From: Acetobacteraceae bacterium
GTDB taxonomy: Bacteria > Pseudomonadota > Alphaproteobacteria > Acetobacterales > Acetobacteraceae
DNA: 41,592 nucleotides
Reading direction: 5' to 3'
Assembly: GCA_003164135.1 (NCBI GenBank)
Contig: PLSD01000035.1
Location: 4,072 to 45,663, forward strand
Shown here piece after piece: positions 7,309 through 16,072 of the stretch. A program made the position numbers and the translations under genes. The notes below the pieces were generated by a model. That model was given only the letters and a program-made list of their open reading frames with translations, was not told where the DNA came from and did not search any database. Positions within the stretch are counted from its first letter, which is position 1. The number at the start of each line of letters is the position of its first letter.

Positions 7309-10300
7309 ATGACGATAAGCCCTTCTACTAGGATCAAAGCGATCAAGCAGACGCTGCGCAAACAAATTCTGCGTGAGGATGCGCCGGTGCGAGCCTTGGA
7401 GCGGCTTTTTGTTGTAGGCGTTGGCGCTTCGGCGGGTGGTCTGGGCGCCTGTCAAAAATTCATCGCGGCTATCCCACCTGGTAGCGGCTTGGTATTCATT
7501 CTTGTGCAGCATCTGGATCCTACGCATGAGAGCATGATGGTCGACCTGCTGAAGAAGCACGCGCCTGTTGCCGTGGTACAAGCGGCGGAGGGCATGCTGA
7601 TTGAGCGTGACCATTTCTATATTATTCCGCCGGGTGCTTATCTGTCAGCTAGCAATGGCGCACTTCATCTCTCATATCCACAATCCAGCCATGGTGTCCG
7701 TCTGCCGTATGACTTTCTGCTGCACTCACTTGCGGATAGTTATGGAGCGGGCGCCGCAGCCGTTGTTCTTTCAGGAACTGGGACTGACGGGAGTCTGGGT
7801 GTAGAGGCACTAAAGGCCAAAGGCGGCATGGTATTTGTGCAAGATCCTGGAGAGGCTGAACACGATGGCATGCCGCAAAGCGCCATTCAGACAGGTGTGG
7901 CCGACCTCGTTCTTCCCGCAGCGGAGATCCCGGCCGCGATTTTGAAGTATCGCGAGAAGAAATCCTTGGGGAAAACGGTAAAAAAATCAGCGGATCCAAG
8001 TCAAAGTTCGCTACGGAAAATTATAGCGTTGCTGCACGATAAAACCATGCATAATTTTACACTCTACAAAGAAGGTACATTACAACGCAGGATTGAACGG
8101 CGGATGGGAATGGCTTCAATAGGTGGGGCGCGAATGGATGAGTATTTGCAGTTACTGGAGAGCGACGAGCACGAATTGAAACTGCTGGCAGATGATTTGC
8201 TGATTAATGTAACTAGCTTTTTCAGGGACCCAAAAGTATTCGAGATTTTAGCAACGACGATTATTCCAGAACTGGTAAAAAAATGTAGCGGCAATAAACT
8301 GCTGCGGGTATGGATTGCTGGGTGCAGTACTGGTGAGGAGGCTTATGGCGTTGCCATGCTTTTTCTGGAGGAAATCGGGAGAGCGAATCAAAATATCAAG
8401 CTTCAGGTATTCGCTTCGGATATCGATGCTGACGCAGTTACCTTGGCGCGGGATGGTCTCTACCGCGACGCGATCGCGCGGGAAGTTTCCGCCGCACGTC
8501 TCGCGCGGTTTTTTTCCAAGGAAGAACATGGATACAGGGTTCTCCCGGATCTAAGGGCATGTGTGGTGTTCACGGTACAGGACGTACTGTCTGATCCGCC
8601 GTTTTCCCGGATTGATTTTGTCTCGTGCCGGAATCTTCTCATATACCTTCAGCCGGAAGCGCAAGCAAAGGTAATTGCGGCCGTTCATTTCGCTTTGCAC
8701 GATGGCGGTATATTATTACTTGGTAGTGCTGAAACAGTCGGCTCTTTAAATGGCCGGTTCGCGGAAGTGTCGAAACAGAACCGTATTTACCGGCGCACCG
8801 GGGGGCGCCGGCCGGGCGAATTGGGTTTTCTTGTCAACGCGGGCGACATTTCACGTGCGGCTTCACGTCCGGTGCAAGGGCCTGCCGTACTGCGGCAAAC
8901 TATGCTCTCCGAGCTTTGCCGCCGGCTGGTACTTGAGGCTTATGCGCCAGCGGCGATTCTTGTTAACCGTAAAAATGAATGCCTATATTCACTAGGGCCG
9001 ACTGAGTCGTATTTGCGGATTGCTGCAGGTCATCCAACGCATGATCTTCTCGCCATGGTGCCGGCTGGGGTGCGTCCCAAGCTCCGCTCAGCGATTCAAA
9101 AGGCGAATCACGAGTTGGAACGGGTTGCTTTCGAAGGAGGAGAAACTACGCGCGATGGCGTGGTAACGCCCTTTAATATCGACGTACAGCCTGTTCTCAA
9201 TGAAAGCGAGCCACTTGTTCTCGTCTGTTTTGTCGATACCCAGGTAAAGCCGACTCAACCGGCAGGAATTGCGGAGGACTACAGCAAGTCTCCACGAATC
9301 ACCGCTTTGGAGCGTAAACTAAAAACTACACGTGCAGAGCTCCAAGGTGCGATCCGTAATCTTGAAATTTCTAATGAAGAACAAAAAGTTGTTAATGAGG
9401 AAGCGCTTTCAGTCAATGAAGAATATCAATCCACGAACGAAGAACTTCTAACGTCCAAGGAAGAGTTGCAGTCACTCAACGAGGAACTGACTGCACTAAA
9501 CAGTCAATTGCAGGAAACCCTGGAGCGCCAGCGGACTACGGCAAATGATCTGCAAAATGTGCTTTTTAGCACCAATGTAGCGACGCTGTTTCTCGATCCG
9601 AATCTCAACATTCGGTTCTTTACGCCGGCGACAAAATCACTTTTTAATCTCCGGGCTAATGATATCGGCCGACCATTGACGGATCTCCATTCTCTGGCGT
9701 CGGACGACACATTAGCTAGCGACGCCCGTGCTGTATTACAGAGCACGGTGCCTGTTGACCGCGAGATTTCAACGCCAGATGGCCTGTGGTTTAGCCGCCA
9801 GACCATGCCTTATCGCACCCACGAAGATGGTGTGGAGGGTGTTGTAATAACCTATTCGGACATCACCGAACGCAAAGCCGCCAAGGACCGGCTAGAGCAG
9901 GCAACGAAAAGCGCGGATTTGGCCAACCTGGCAAAGTCGCGCTTTCTCGCAGCCGCAAGTCATGATTTGCGGCAACCACTGCAAACCTTGGCACTTGTGC
10001 AAGGTCTGTTGACCAAAGAGGTGCAGGGTACCCAGGCGCAAAAGCTTCTGAAGCTACTCGATCAAACGACAGATTCAATGTCCGCCATGGTTAACGCTCT
10101 ACTGGATATCAACCAGATTGATGCTGGCACGGTCCGTCCGGAGATTGTTAGTTTTCAAGTCAACGACATTCTTAATCGCATTCGTGAAGAATTTATCTAT
10201 CTTGCGAAGGCGCGCGGCCTCAGCTTCCGGGTTGTTCCGTGCAACGTGATTATTAAAAGCGACCCCCGGTTGCTTGAGCAGATGATACGAAATCTCCTGG

Positions 10301-11733
10301 CCAACGCGCTGAAATATACACCGGCTGGAAAGGTGCTCATCGGGTGCCGCCGGCATAAAGGCATGTTGAATATTGAGATATGGGATACCGGAATTGGTAT
10401 TCCCGTTGATGAAATAAAGCATATTTTTGAGGAGTATTATCAGCTCGATAATGCTGCGCGTGAGCGTAATCGTGGGCTTGGGCTTGGACTTTCAATCGTC
10501 CAGCGCCTGAGTGTATTGCTGGGGCATCCTGTCCACGTCAAAACGCTGCAGCGTTGCGGCTCAGTTTTTTCCATCGATATTGTGGTTCCGACGATTGAAC
10601 CGTTAGCCCTACCAGTCGCGCTGCCAAGCCGTTCATTAACTAAAATGGCCCAGGATGTACCACATAACGGGACTCTGCTGATTATTGAAGACGATCCTGA
10701 ACTGCGGGGCCTGCTTGAAACTCTTTTGCAAAGCGAAGGCTACCGTACGGCCATGGCTGCGGATGGCCTCATCGCGCAGGACATGATTGAACGGGCTGTC
10801 GTGGTGCCGGACCTGATTCTGGCTGATTTTAATTTGCCCAATGGCCCAAATGGGATTCAAGCAAGCCGTCAGATCAGGCTAAGTCTTGGGCGTAACATTC
10901 CAGTTGTTATTTTAACAGGTGATATATCGACGGGCACCTTACGCGACATCGCCAACGAAAAATTTCTGCACCTAAAAAAGCCAGTCAAACTGTTGGAACT
11001 TACGTCGTCGATAGAAAAATTGCTTCTTGCGGTAAAACATAATCCCGTAGTGATTCCGGTAGCGGCGAAGGACTTGGGTAATGTATCATCACGAGGCACG
11101 ATCTTCATTGTCGATGATGACGAAGGTATCCGCGAAGCCATGCGGGCAATCTTCGAACAACAGGGGTGGTCCGTGAAGGACTTTGCATCCGCCGAGGATT
11201 TTCTTGCGGGGTATCGCAAAAAGACGCCACCTGTACCGGGTAAAGTAGAGGTTAGGTGCTTGCTTATCGATGCTTATCTGCCTGGTATGAGCGGCCTTGA
11301 ATTGCTACAACTACTCCATGAAATGGGTGACCAGTTGCCGTCAATTATGATAACCGGGAATAGCGACGTGCCTATGGCAGTGAAAGCGATGCGCGCTGGC
11401 GCTTCCGACTTTGTTGAGAAGCCGGTGAGTTACGCGGAACTTCTGGCGAGCGTCGCGCGGGCAATTGAGCAAGCGCAGGATTCGACCAAGCGCTCTGCCT
11501 GGCAGGAAGCCGCGGCCAGCAACCTTGCCGGCCTCACGCCGCGGCAGCTCCAGGTTATGGAAATGGTCATTGCCGGGCATCCGAGCAAGAATATAGCGGC
11601 GGACCTGAATATCAGCCAGCGAACTGTTGAGAACCATCGCGCAACGATTATGAAAAAGACGAACTCCAGATCAATCCCCGCCCTTGCGCGGGTGGCATTT
11701 TCCGCGGGCATGAAGGAGCCGGGTAAGCCGTAA
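7309..11733 (+). CDS. CheB-CheR-PAS hybrid histidine kinase fused to two receivers and FixJ/LuxR DNA-binding domain
   Basis: From the ATG at 7309 this is 1474 residues. A CheB methylesterase domain (about 33-215) keeps the Ser41, His68 and Asp160 catalytic residues. A CheR methyltransferase domain (about 235-495) shows the TSFFRDP and AGCSTGEEAY motifs. A PAS-like segment (about 525-645) precedes a Glu/Asn-rich coiled coil (about 665-745) and a second PAS (about 748-855). The HisKA domain has His885 in SHDLRQP, and the ATPase domain has NALKYTP, DTGIGIP and GLGLGLS. Two receivers follow (about 1120-1235 and 1262-1385), the second FixJ-like. The C-terminal LuxR/FixJ helix-turn-helix contains LTPRQLQVMEMV and NISQRTVENHRA. 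Sensor, kinase, phosphorelay and DNA-binding output are thus in one chain. The signal is unknown; no FixL-type haem PAS is evident. The start could also be the GTG at 7147. Confidence 0.92.
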   Translation: MTISPSTRIKAIKQTLRKQILREDAPVRALERLFVVGVGASAGGLGACQKFIAAIPPGSGLVFILVQHLDPTHESMMVDLLKKHAPVAVVQAAEGMLIERDHFYIIPPGAYLSASNGALHLSYPQSSHGVRLPYDFLLHSLADSYGAGAAAVVLSGTGTDGSLGVEALKAKGGMVFVQDPGEAEHDGMPQSAIQTGVADLVLPAAEIPAAILKYREKKSLGKTVKKSADPSQSSLRKIIALLHDKTMHNFTLYKEGTLQRRIERRMGMASIGGARMDEYLQLLESDEHELKLLADDLLINVTSFFRDPKVFEILATTIIPELVKKCSGNKLLRVWIAGCSTGEEAYGVAMLFLEEIGRANQNIKLQVFASDIDADAVTLARDGLYRDAIAREVSAARLARFFSKEEHGYRVLPDLRACVVFTVQDVLSDPPFSRIDFVSCRNLLIYLQPEAQAKVIAAVHFALHDGGILLLGSAETVGSLNGRFAEVSKQNRIYRRTGGRRPGELGFLVNAGDISRAASRPVQGPAVLRQTMLSELCRRLVLEAYAPAAILVNRKNECLYSLGPTESYLRIAAGHPTHDLLAMVPAGVRPKLRSAIQKANHELERVAFEGGETTRDGVVTPFNIDVQPVLNESEPLVLVCFVDTQVKPTQPAGIAEDYSKSPRITALERKLKTTRAELQGAIRNLEISNEEQKVVNEEALSVNEEYQSTNEELLTSKEELQSLNEELTALNSQLQETLERQRTTANDLQNVLFSTNVATLFLDPNLNIRFFTPATKSLFNLRANDIGRPLTDLHSLASDDTLASDARAVLQSTVPVDREISTPDGLWFSRQTMPYRTHEDGVEGVVITYSDITERKAAKDRLEQATKSADLANLAKSRFLAAASHDLRQPLQTLALVQGLLTKEVQGTQAQKLLKLLDQTTDSMSAMVNALLDINQIDAGTVRPEIVSFQVNDILNRIREEFIYLAKARGLSFRVVPCNVIIKSDPRLLEQMIRNLLANALKYTPAGKVLIGCRRHKGMLNIEIWDTGIGIPVDEIKHIFEEYYQLDNAARERNRGLGLGLSIVQRLSVLLGHPVHVKTLQRCGSVFSIDIVVPTIEPLALPVALPSRSLTKMAQDVPHNGTLLIIEDDPELRGLLETLLQSEGYRTAMAADGLIAQDMIERAVVVPDLILADFNLPNGPNGIQASRQIRLSLGRNIPVVILTGDISTGTLRDIANEKFLHLKKPVKLLELTSSIEKLLLAVKHNPVVIPVAAKDLGNVSSRGTIFIVDDDEGIREAMRAIFEQQGWSVKDFASAEDFLAGYRKKTPPVPGKVEVRCLLIDAYLPGMSGLELLQLLHEMGDQLPSIMITGNSDVPMAVKAMRAGASDFVEKPVSYAELLASVARAIEQAQDSTKRSAWQEAAASNLAGLTPRQLQVMEMVIAGHPSKNIAADLNISQRTVENHRATIMKKTNSRSIPALARVAFSAGMKEPGKP

Positions 11734-11774
11734 TTTGCGGTTTTATTTTCCGGCACAAAATGATTGTTTTTGTT

Positions 11775-11795
11775 GGAGTGGCCGGCGGCTACTCC
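11775..11795. terminator. Possible hairpin between convergent genes
   Basis: A nine-base stem, GGAGTGGCC and GGCTACTCC with one G-U pair, has a three-base loop and lies between the stop of the fusion protein and the end of the convergent small gene. There is no downstream T run on either strand, so terminator function is uncertain. Confidence 0.3.
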
Positions 11796-11806
11796 AGATA
11801 GTCTGT

Positions 11807-12043
11807 TTAAGTTCTGCGGTATAATCCCGCGGCGAGCAAAGCTGCGCCGAGTAGCAGTGCACCACCACTGAGCGGGAGCGGAATTGTGTGCGGGGTTTCC
11901 TGCTGAGTCTGAATTTTTAGATCGCCGATTTTAGCGACATCAGTGGTATTTTGAGTCGTGAATGTAGGGATTAGCAGTGTACCAGCACCGAACAGGAGCA
12001 AGAATATGCCGATAATAATAAGTGGGTTTTTTAAATTTCCCAT
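11807..12043 (-). CDS. Small two-helix membrane protein of unknown function
   Basis: This 78-residue protein has two hydrophobic helices (about residues 6-25 and 56-74) separated by a polar loop containing DVAKIGDLKIQTQQETPHTIPLP. The layout, with a short conserved loop of the type 'v.diGdlki..q....ipLP' between two helices, resembles a widespread group of small inner-membrane proteins of unknown function that I remember from proteobacterial genomes. I cannot name a family with certainty. It is convergent with the sensor/FixJ fusion gene. A FixJ-like box lies 222 bp upstream. Confidence 0.65.
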   Translation of the reverse strand: MGNLKNPLIIIGIFLLLFGAGTLLIPTFTTQNTTDVAKIGDLKIQTQQETPHTIPLPLSGGALLLGAALLAAGLYRRT

Positions 12044-12265
12044 TGAGATTTGCCTTCCTTTAGTCGATTAATTGTTCTGAGTGGCCCATTGGTTGCCAAA
12101 GACTAGTACAATGGGAGCTTGTGTGAAAATGGCTTACGGCAGACATGAATGGTCCTTAAACACGGCCTCCCGAATACTCCCACGCGGGCGGAAGAGGTTG
12201 GGTGGGATAGAACAATCCATGAACCATGCGCCATTATGACTACTCGAAACGGCAGTTGGCCAGCA

Positions 12266-12279
12266 TCGGAAACTACTTA
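12266..12279 (-). promoter_or_regulatory. FixJ-like box facing the two-helix membrane protein
   Basis: On the minus strand, with the next base included, it reads GTAAGTAGTTTCCGA followed by TGCT. This is the copy closest to the S. meliloti fixK-promoter FixJ site as I recall it (GTAAGTAGTTTCCC). Confidence 0.55.
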
Positions 12280-12313
12280 CAGGAAGCCGTGTTCGTAGAT
12301 TGTGAGATAATAT

Positions 12314-12327
12314 TAAGTATATTCCGA
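12314..12327 (+). promoter_or_regulatory. FixJ-like box facing the small secreted protein/MipA operon
   Basis: It reads TAAGTATATTCCGA followed by GCCT and lies 94 bp before the start at 12422. The box upstream of the OmpR-type receiver is at almost the same distance from its gene (93 bp). Confidence 0.55.
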
Positions 12328-12421
12328 GCCTAACTTGATGGACTATCCCGAGATAGGATTTGCTTTCGGTCGACGGCCTAGCGCCGTGCCATATTAATTG
12401 TAGCAATAGGGATAAAGCATC

Positions 12422-12823
12422 ATGCGTAAGTTTATTCTCCTGGGCTTTGTTCTGGCGGCGACTGCGGCGTATGCGGATCGTTCGTCCGTACCCTCTGACG
12501 TGGCGGGAAATATTTTAAACGGGTCGCCAGAGTTGGCGAAGCAACTGCCGGCGCCCCAAGCTGCCACTGACACGGTCGCGGCATTGCTCGACGCCGCCAG
12601 CAAGGCGCCGCAGGCCGGCCGCACTGGCGAAGCGCAAGAGGCGCTGGAGCAAGCTGAGACCAGGGCGTTGGACCGTTCGGTGGCGCAGAATGCTGCAAAT
12701 AACCAGATTACAGATCCGTTGGTCTCTGATATATTTCAAGCTCGGCAGGCGTTGGGAATGAAGGATATTCCCGGCGCGCTGCATTTGATTACGGTTGCGC
12801 AGGCTCTAACTGGGAATATCTAA
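12422..12823 (+). CDS. Small secreted protein of unknown function
   Basis: This 133-residue protein starts MRKFILLGFVLAATAAYA, a clear signal peptide cleaved near residue 18. The mature part is Ala/Gln-rich and probably helical. A central segment, QAGRTGEAQEALEQAETRAL, could form an amphipathic helix pair, and the C-terminus (DIPGALHLITVAQAL) is also helical. I do not recognise a named family. The stop codon overlaps by one base the ATG of the MipA/OmpV-like gene, so the two are translationally coupled and probably act together in the envelope. Confidence 0.75.
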   Translation: MRKFILLGFVLAATAAYADRSSVPSDVAGNILNGSPELAKQLPAPQAATDTVAALLDAASKAPQAGRTGEAQEALEQAETRALDRSVAQNAANNQITDPLVSDIFQARQALGMKDIPGALHLITVAQALTGNI

Positions 12824-13683
12824 TGACTAAGACATATTTGACGGGCACAAAATCAGGCTGGTGTTTTGCCGTATTGGGGCTGAGCTGTGTGGCGCACGCG
12901 GCACAGGCACAGACACCTTCGCCACTGGCGGAATGGCAATATTCGTCGGGCATACAGTTGCAGCGCTTGTTTGAACCCACCATACCGACTTGGCAGGTGG
13001 AGCTGGGCTTGGGTTCTCAATTCGCGCCGGTGGCAGATGGTATGCAGCGCTATCAGGTGCAACCCGGTCCGGTGATTGATATTCGGTACAAAGACGAGGC
13101 ATTTGCTTCGACTGGCGAAGGAATCGGCGCTAATATCCTCACGTTCTCGCATTTCAGGATGGGGGCTGCGATTTCCTATGATCTGGGGCGGCCAATGCGT
13201 AACGACGGCCAGGCACTGAATGGGCTTGGTAACATTCACCCCGCACCGGAAGCGAAAATATTTGCGGACTATACGCTGGCAAAAGGTTTTCCGCTGACAG
13301 TGCGGGTGGATATCCGCCGGCAGATAGGGGCAACCAACGGTTGGGTTGGTGATGCGGGTGCCTACTTGCCGATGCCGGGGAGTTCGCAGAGCTTTGCGTG
13401 GTTCGCTGGGCCGAGCGTCACGTTCGGCGATCAGCGTTATATGAATGGGTATTTTGGGGTAAGCCGGACGCAAGCGCTAGCGACTGGCTATCGGCCGTAT
13501 AAAGCTTCAGCGGGCATCAAATCGGTGGGCTTCGGCATTTCGGCGGCTTGGCTGATTACCCCGCATTGGATTGTGAATATGAGCAGTGCCGTGAACCGGC
13601 TGGTTGGCAGCGCCGGGGAGAGTCCGATCACGGAAGTAAAGAACCAGGCAGTCGTTTCGTTGTCGGCGATCTATAAATTTTAG
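12823..13683 (+). CDS. MipA/OmpV-family outer-membrane protein
   Basis: This 286-residue protein has a signal peptide ending near AHAAQAQ. The rest is rich in alternating hydrophobic and aromatic residues typical of an outer-membrane beta-barrel, ending in the characteristic C-terminal aromatic residue (AIYKF). Internal segments such as FAPVADGMQRYQVQPGPVIDIRY, GAAISYDLGRP and FAWFAGPSVTFGDQRYMNGYFGV match the MipA/OmpV family. These are scaffold or adaptation porin-like proteins whose exact roles differ between species. It overlaps the preceding small secreted protein gene by one base. A bidirectional terminator lies about 230 bp downstream. Confidence 0.85.
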   Translation: MTKTYLTGTKSGWCFAVLGLSCVAHAAQAQTPSPLAEWQYSSGIQLQRLFEPTIPTWQVELGLGSQFAPVADGMQRYQVQPGPVIDIRYKDEAFASTGEGIGANILTFSHFRMGAAISYDLGRPMRNDGQALNGLGNIHPAPEAKIFADYTLAKGFPLTVRVDIRRQIGATNGWVGDAGAYLPMPGSSQSFAWFAGPSVTFGDQRYMNGYFGVSRTQALATGYRPYKASAGIKSVGFGISAAWLITPHWIVNMSSAVNRLVGSAGESPITEVKNQAVVSLSAIYKF

Positions 13684-13910
13684 GGGCGACACCGGAGGCG
13701 AGGCGGGACATGCGCGGGTACGCTCGGTGAGAGCGGTTAAGCCTTTCGATTTACGCGATAACGCCGCCGCTGATGAGCGGTGTGTGTGATTCCAGGATGG
13801 AGAGGCTGGTGCGTTGGAGGGGGAGTCCCCCGTTAAAAACGTGGGATTACCGTGGCTTGTAAGATTAAAAAATTGAAGTTTAACAGAATGTCATGGCGTG
13901 GCGGGCAACG

Positions 13911-13944
13911 AAAAAGGCTCCGGGTGTGGACCCGGAGCCTTTTT
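13911..13944. terminator. Bidirectional Rho-independent terminator
   Basis: A perfect 14-base inverted repeat, AAAAAGGCTCCGGG and CCCGGAGCCTTTTT with a six-base loop, lies between the MipA-like gene (plus) and the permease gene (minus). It has T runs on both strands. Confidence 0.95.
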
Positions 13945-13966
13945 CTGGGCGGGAGATAGAAGGCGT

Positions 13967-15373
13967 TTAGCCTTCCATGTCGCTCGCGATGCTGACCAGG
14001 ACCTGCGGGGATTTTACCTTGAGCACCGCGAACCAGACCAGCCCGATGACCATGTAGATGGCGAAGGCAGGGGGCAGCATGTTGAACGGCGCCGCCGGGT
14101 ACGGGAAGACGCTGGAGTAGATCACGAAGCCCATAAGCGCCGCGCCTGCGATGCCATAGAAGACGTGCTGCGCCTTCAGTACGCCGGAGCGGTACATATC
14201 CACCGGGGCGCTTAGGCAGACCCCGAAATAGACGACCACGAAGCCATAGGTGGCGATGGTGCCCGAGAGGCCGAACCCGTTGAGGAAGCCTTCTGGCAGC
14301 AGGGCCAGAACAACCACCAGGATGATGGCGGCGGAGGCCAGTACCGCGAAATGCGGTGTTTTGTGGATTTTATGCACCAGGCCCATGGAGCCATGCAGGA
14401 ACTGGTAGCGGCCCATGGAGTAGAGCATGCGCGAGCTGGCATTCGTGCAGGCCAGCGCGCAGGCAAAAGCGCTGATCATGGCGGCGAAGTACACGATGCT
14501 GGCAGCCCAGGGCAGCCCGGCCTTATCCGTCATGTCCTTGAACGGCGAGGAACTGCCCGCGATCGCTGCGGTGTTGTCGCCCATGCCCATGACCATGAGA
14601 TAGGCCATGATGGTGAAGAACGTGCCGGCGATGGCGGCGCTGCCGACGATGGAAATGGGGATATTGCGCTGCGGGTTATTGGATTCCTTGGCGAGTGTTG
14701 CGGCACTTTCGAAGCCGACGAAGCTGAACACCGCGAAGGCCATGGCGGACATGACGCCGCCGGTGGGGATTTTGCTGAAGCTGAGCTGTGCCGGGTCCAC
14801 CACCGTGCCATGCCGGCCGACGACGATGGCAGTGATCACGATGATAATGCCGACCGAGATGCACTCCAGCACCAGGCCGAGGCGTGAGGACAACTGGATG
14901 TCCCGGTACGCGGCGTAGGTGACCAGACCCAGGAAGGCGAAGGTGAAAACCAGCTGCCAGGCGAATGTTAAGGTGATGCCAAAGGCGGCGAGGAAGTTGT
15001 TGAGAAAGAGCGGAAAGCCGAGGATGACGGCGACCGCGGTGGTGGTATAGGCGAGAACCATCGCCCAACCGCCCATCGCCCCGGCGACGGGGCCGAAGTT
15101 GCGCCCGATGTACACGAAATATGATCCGGCCTCCGGGTGCCGCTTGGCGAGGGTGGAGATCGAGGCACCGACGAAGATGCAGCCGATGGTGGCGATGAGG
15201 TAGGAGATCCAGGAGCCCACACCGGCAAGTCCGGCGACCACTGTGATGTTCAGCGCCGGGGTAAGGGTGGGGGCGATATTCGCGATCGACTGCCCGAGTG
15301 TCTCGAATAAGTTTAGCGCACCATGCTTTAGTTGCGCCTTGGTATGCGTGGCGTCTGCGGTTGTAGCGACCAT
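13967..15373 (-). CDS. APC-family amino-acid/polyamine permease
   Basis: Starting at the ATG at 15373, preceded by GGAGAAAGAGAG, this is 468 residues with about twelve hydrophobic helices. The first helices contain LGQSIANIAPTLTPALNI and GVGSWISYLIATIG, followed by the charged loop LAKRHPEAGSYFVYIGRNFGP typical of the APC superfamily. FAVFSFVGFESAATLAKESNNPQRNIP is the helix-6 region that contacts substrate. It should import an amino acid or amine across the inner membrane. It is divergent from the kinase/PLP-enzyme operon and may bring in its substrate. In-frame starts at 15388 and 15415 are possible but lack a good ribosome site. Confidence 0.9.
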   Translation of the reverse strand: MVATTADATHTKAQLKHGALNLFETLGQSIANIAPTLTPALNITVVAGLAGVGSWISYLIATIGCIFVGASISTLAKRHPEAGSYFVYIGRNFGPVAGAMGGWAMVLAYTTTAVAVILGFPLFLNNFLAAFGITLTFAWQLVFTFAFLGLVTYAAYRDIQLSSRLGLVLECISVGIIIVITAIVVGRHGTVVDPAQLSFSKIPTGGVMSAMAFAVFSFVGFESAATLAKESNNPQRNIPISIVGSAAIAGTFFTIMAYLMVMGMGDNTAAIAGSSSPFKDMTDKAGLPWAASIVYFAAMISAFACALACTNASSRMLYSMGRYQFLHGSMGLVHKIHKTPHFAVLASAAIILVVVLALLPEGFLNGFGLSGTIATYGFVVVYFGVCLSAPVDMYRSGVLKAQHVFYGIAGAALMGFVIYSSVFPYPAAPFNMLPPAFAIYMVIGLVWFAVLKVKSPQVLVSIASDMEG

Positions 15374-15414
15374 GCTCTCTTTCTCCATCCAATAAGCGGT
15401 CACCCGCCCGGTCA

Positions 15415-15450
15415 CCCGCCCGGGAATCGCGGCGGCGATTCCCGGGCGGG
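15415..15450. repeat. Perfect 16-bp inverted repeat (hairpin) in the permease leader
   Basis: Arms 15415-15430 and 15435-15450 are exact reverse complements (CCCGCCCGGGAATCGC and its complement) around the loop GGCG. No T run follows on either strand, so it is not a classical terminator. It lies 41 bp upstream of the permease start and could fold in the leader mRNA. Confidence 0.85.
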
Positions 15451-16012
15451 CGCGAGCATGGTGTCTGACCCCAGCGATGCAATTGCCATGCCGTAATCTG
15501 GCGGGCGCCTTGGGGGCGCGGTTGTGCAGGTTCCAACATGCCTAAATAAATGCCCAAGGGCGAGGTGACGGAAGGCGAGGATCGCTTTTTAGGCGGTTGC
15601 TGGCGATAAATTGCTCACTTTGTCCATATCGCGAGCGGGATTGCTGCAGTGCGAAGAGGCTTTTTGGGCGGCACCCAAGTCCTGGGCCTGGTTTTTGGGC
15701 TTGGCCGGGGCGTGAGAGGGAGGAGGCGGATGATTTCCGAATAATATATAGTTATTTCAGTATATTGCATGTTGTACGGCTTCACTGGGGTGCGCTGGGA
15801 GCAACCTTTGTTTTTATTTTCAGGCGGGATTAATTATTTAAAGGAATTACCGATGGAGCTGGTGCGCTGTGGGGCATCTGCCCGGAACGGCTAGACCGGA
15901 GTACCTTGGCAGTGAAATTCTGTGGCCCAATTGTGCAGCGGCAACAGGCAGCAGTTTTTCAGATGCCTGCGGGGGAAACGCGGTAAGGCCACCGGGGGCG
16001 GCATGTTTGGCG

Positions 16013-16040
16013 TTGTAATACCAACATAAATGTTGTTGTA
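16013..16040 (+). promoter_or_regulatory. Possible second operator for the DeoR regulator
   Basis: The segment contains CAACAT-AA-ATGTTG (16022-16035) within TTGTAATACC...TGTTGTTGTA. It shares AAATGTTGT and the TTGTAA-TAC-AACAT pattern with the perfect palindrome between the SDR and DeoR genes. It lies about 30 bp upstream of the kinase start. Confidence 0.45.
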
Positions 16041-16072
16041 CTCCCAACAGGTGGCAATCTTGGGTGGGCGCA

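Larger units (their letters stand above)
12044..12421. other. Divergent intergenic region with paired FixJ-like boxes
   Basis: This 378-bp space holds no supported gene. It contains two FixJ-like boxes in divergent orientation, at 12266-12279 and 12314-12327, facing the genes on either side. Around the second box the sequence is AT-rich. Confidence 0.5.
15374..16072. other. Long divergent intergenic region between permease and kinase operon
   Basis: About 700 bp without a convincing gene. It contains a direct repeat of a 12-base unit (GGTCACCCGCCC at 15399 and 15410), a 16-bp perfect hairpin at 15415-15450, an AT-rich promoter-like segment around 15740-15765, and the operator-like inverted repeat at 16022-16035. 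A 78-codon ORF at 15597-15833 has no ribosome site or recognisable protein. Confidence 0.4.

Noticed and set aside
12134..12406. 90-codon minus-strand ORF between the two-helix protein and the secreted protein
   Set aside because: It spans both FixJ-like boxes and an AT-rich promoter region, has no ribosome site and does not look like a protein.
13967..15557. Long ORFs in other frames over the permease gene
   Set aside because: They have Arg/His/Pro-rich shadow translations caused by high GC third positions; the permease frame shows clear transmembrane helices.
15597..15833. 78-codon plus-strand ORF in the permease/kinase intergenic region
   Set aside because: There is no ribosome site, the composition is Trp/Cys/Arg-rich and unlike neighbouring proteins, and no domain is visible.
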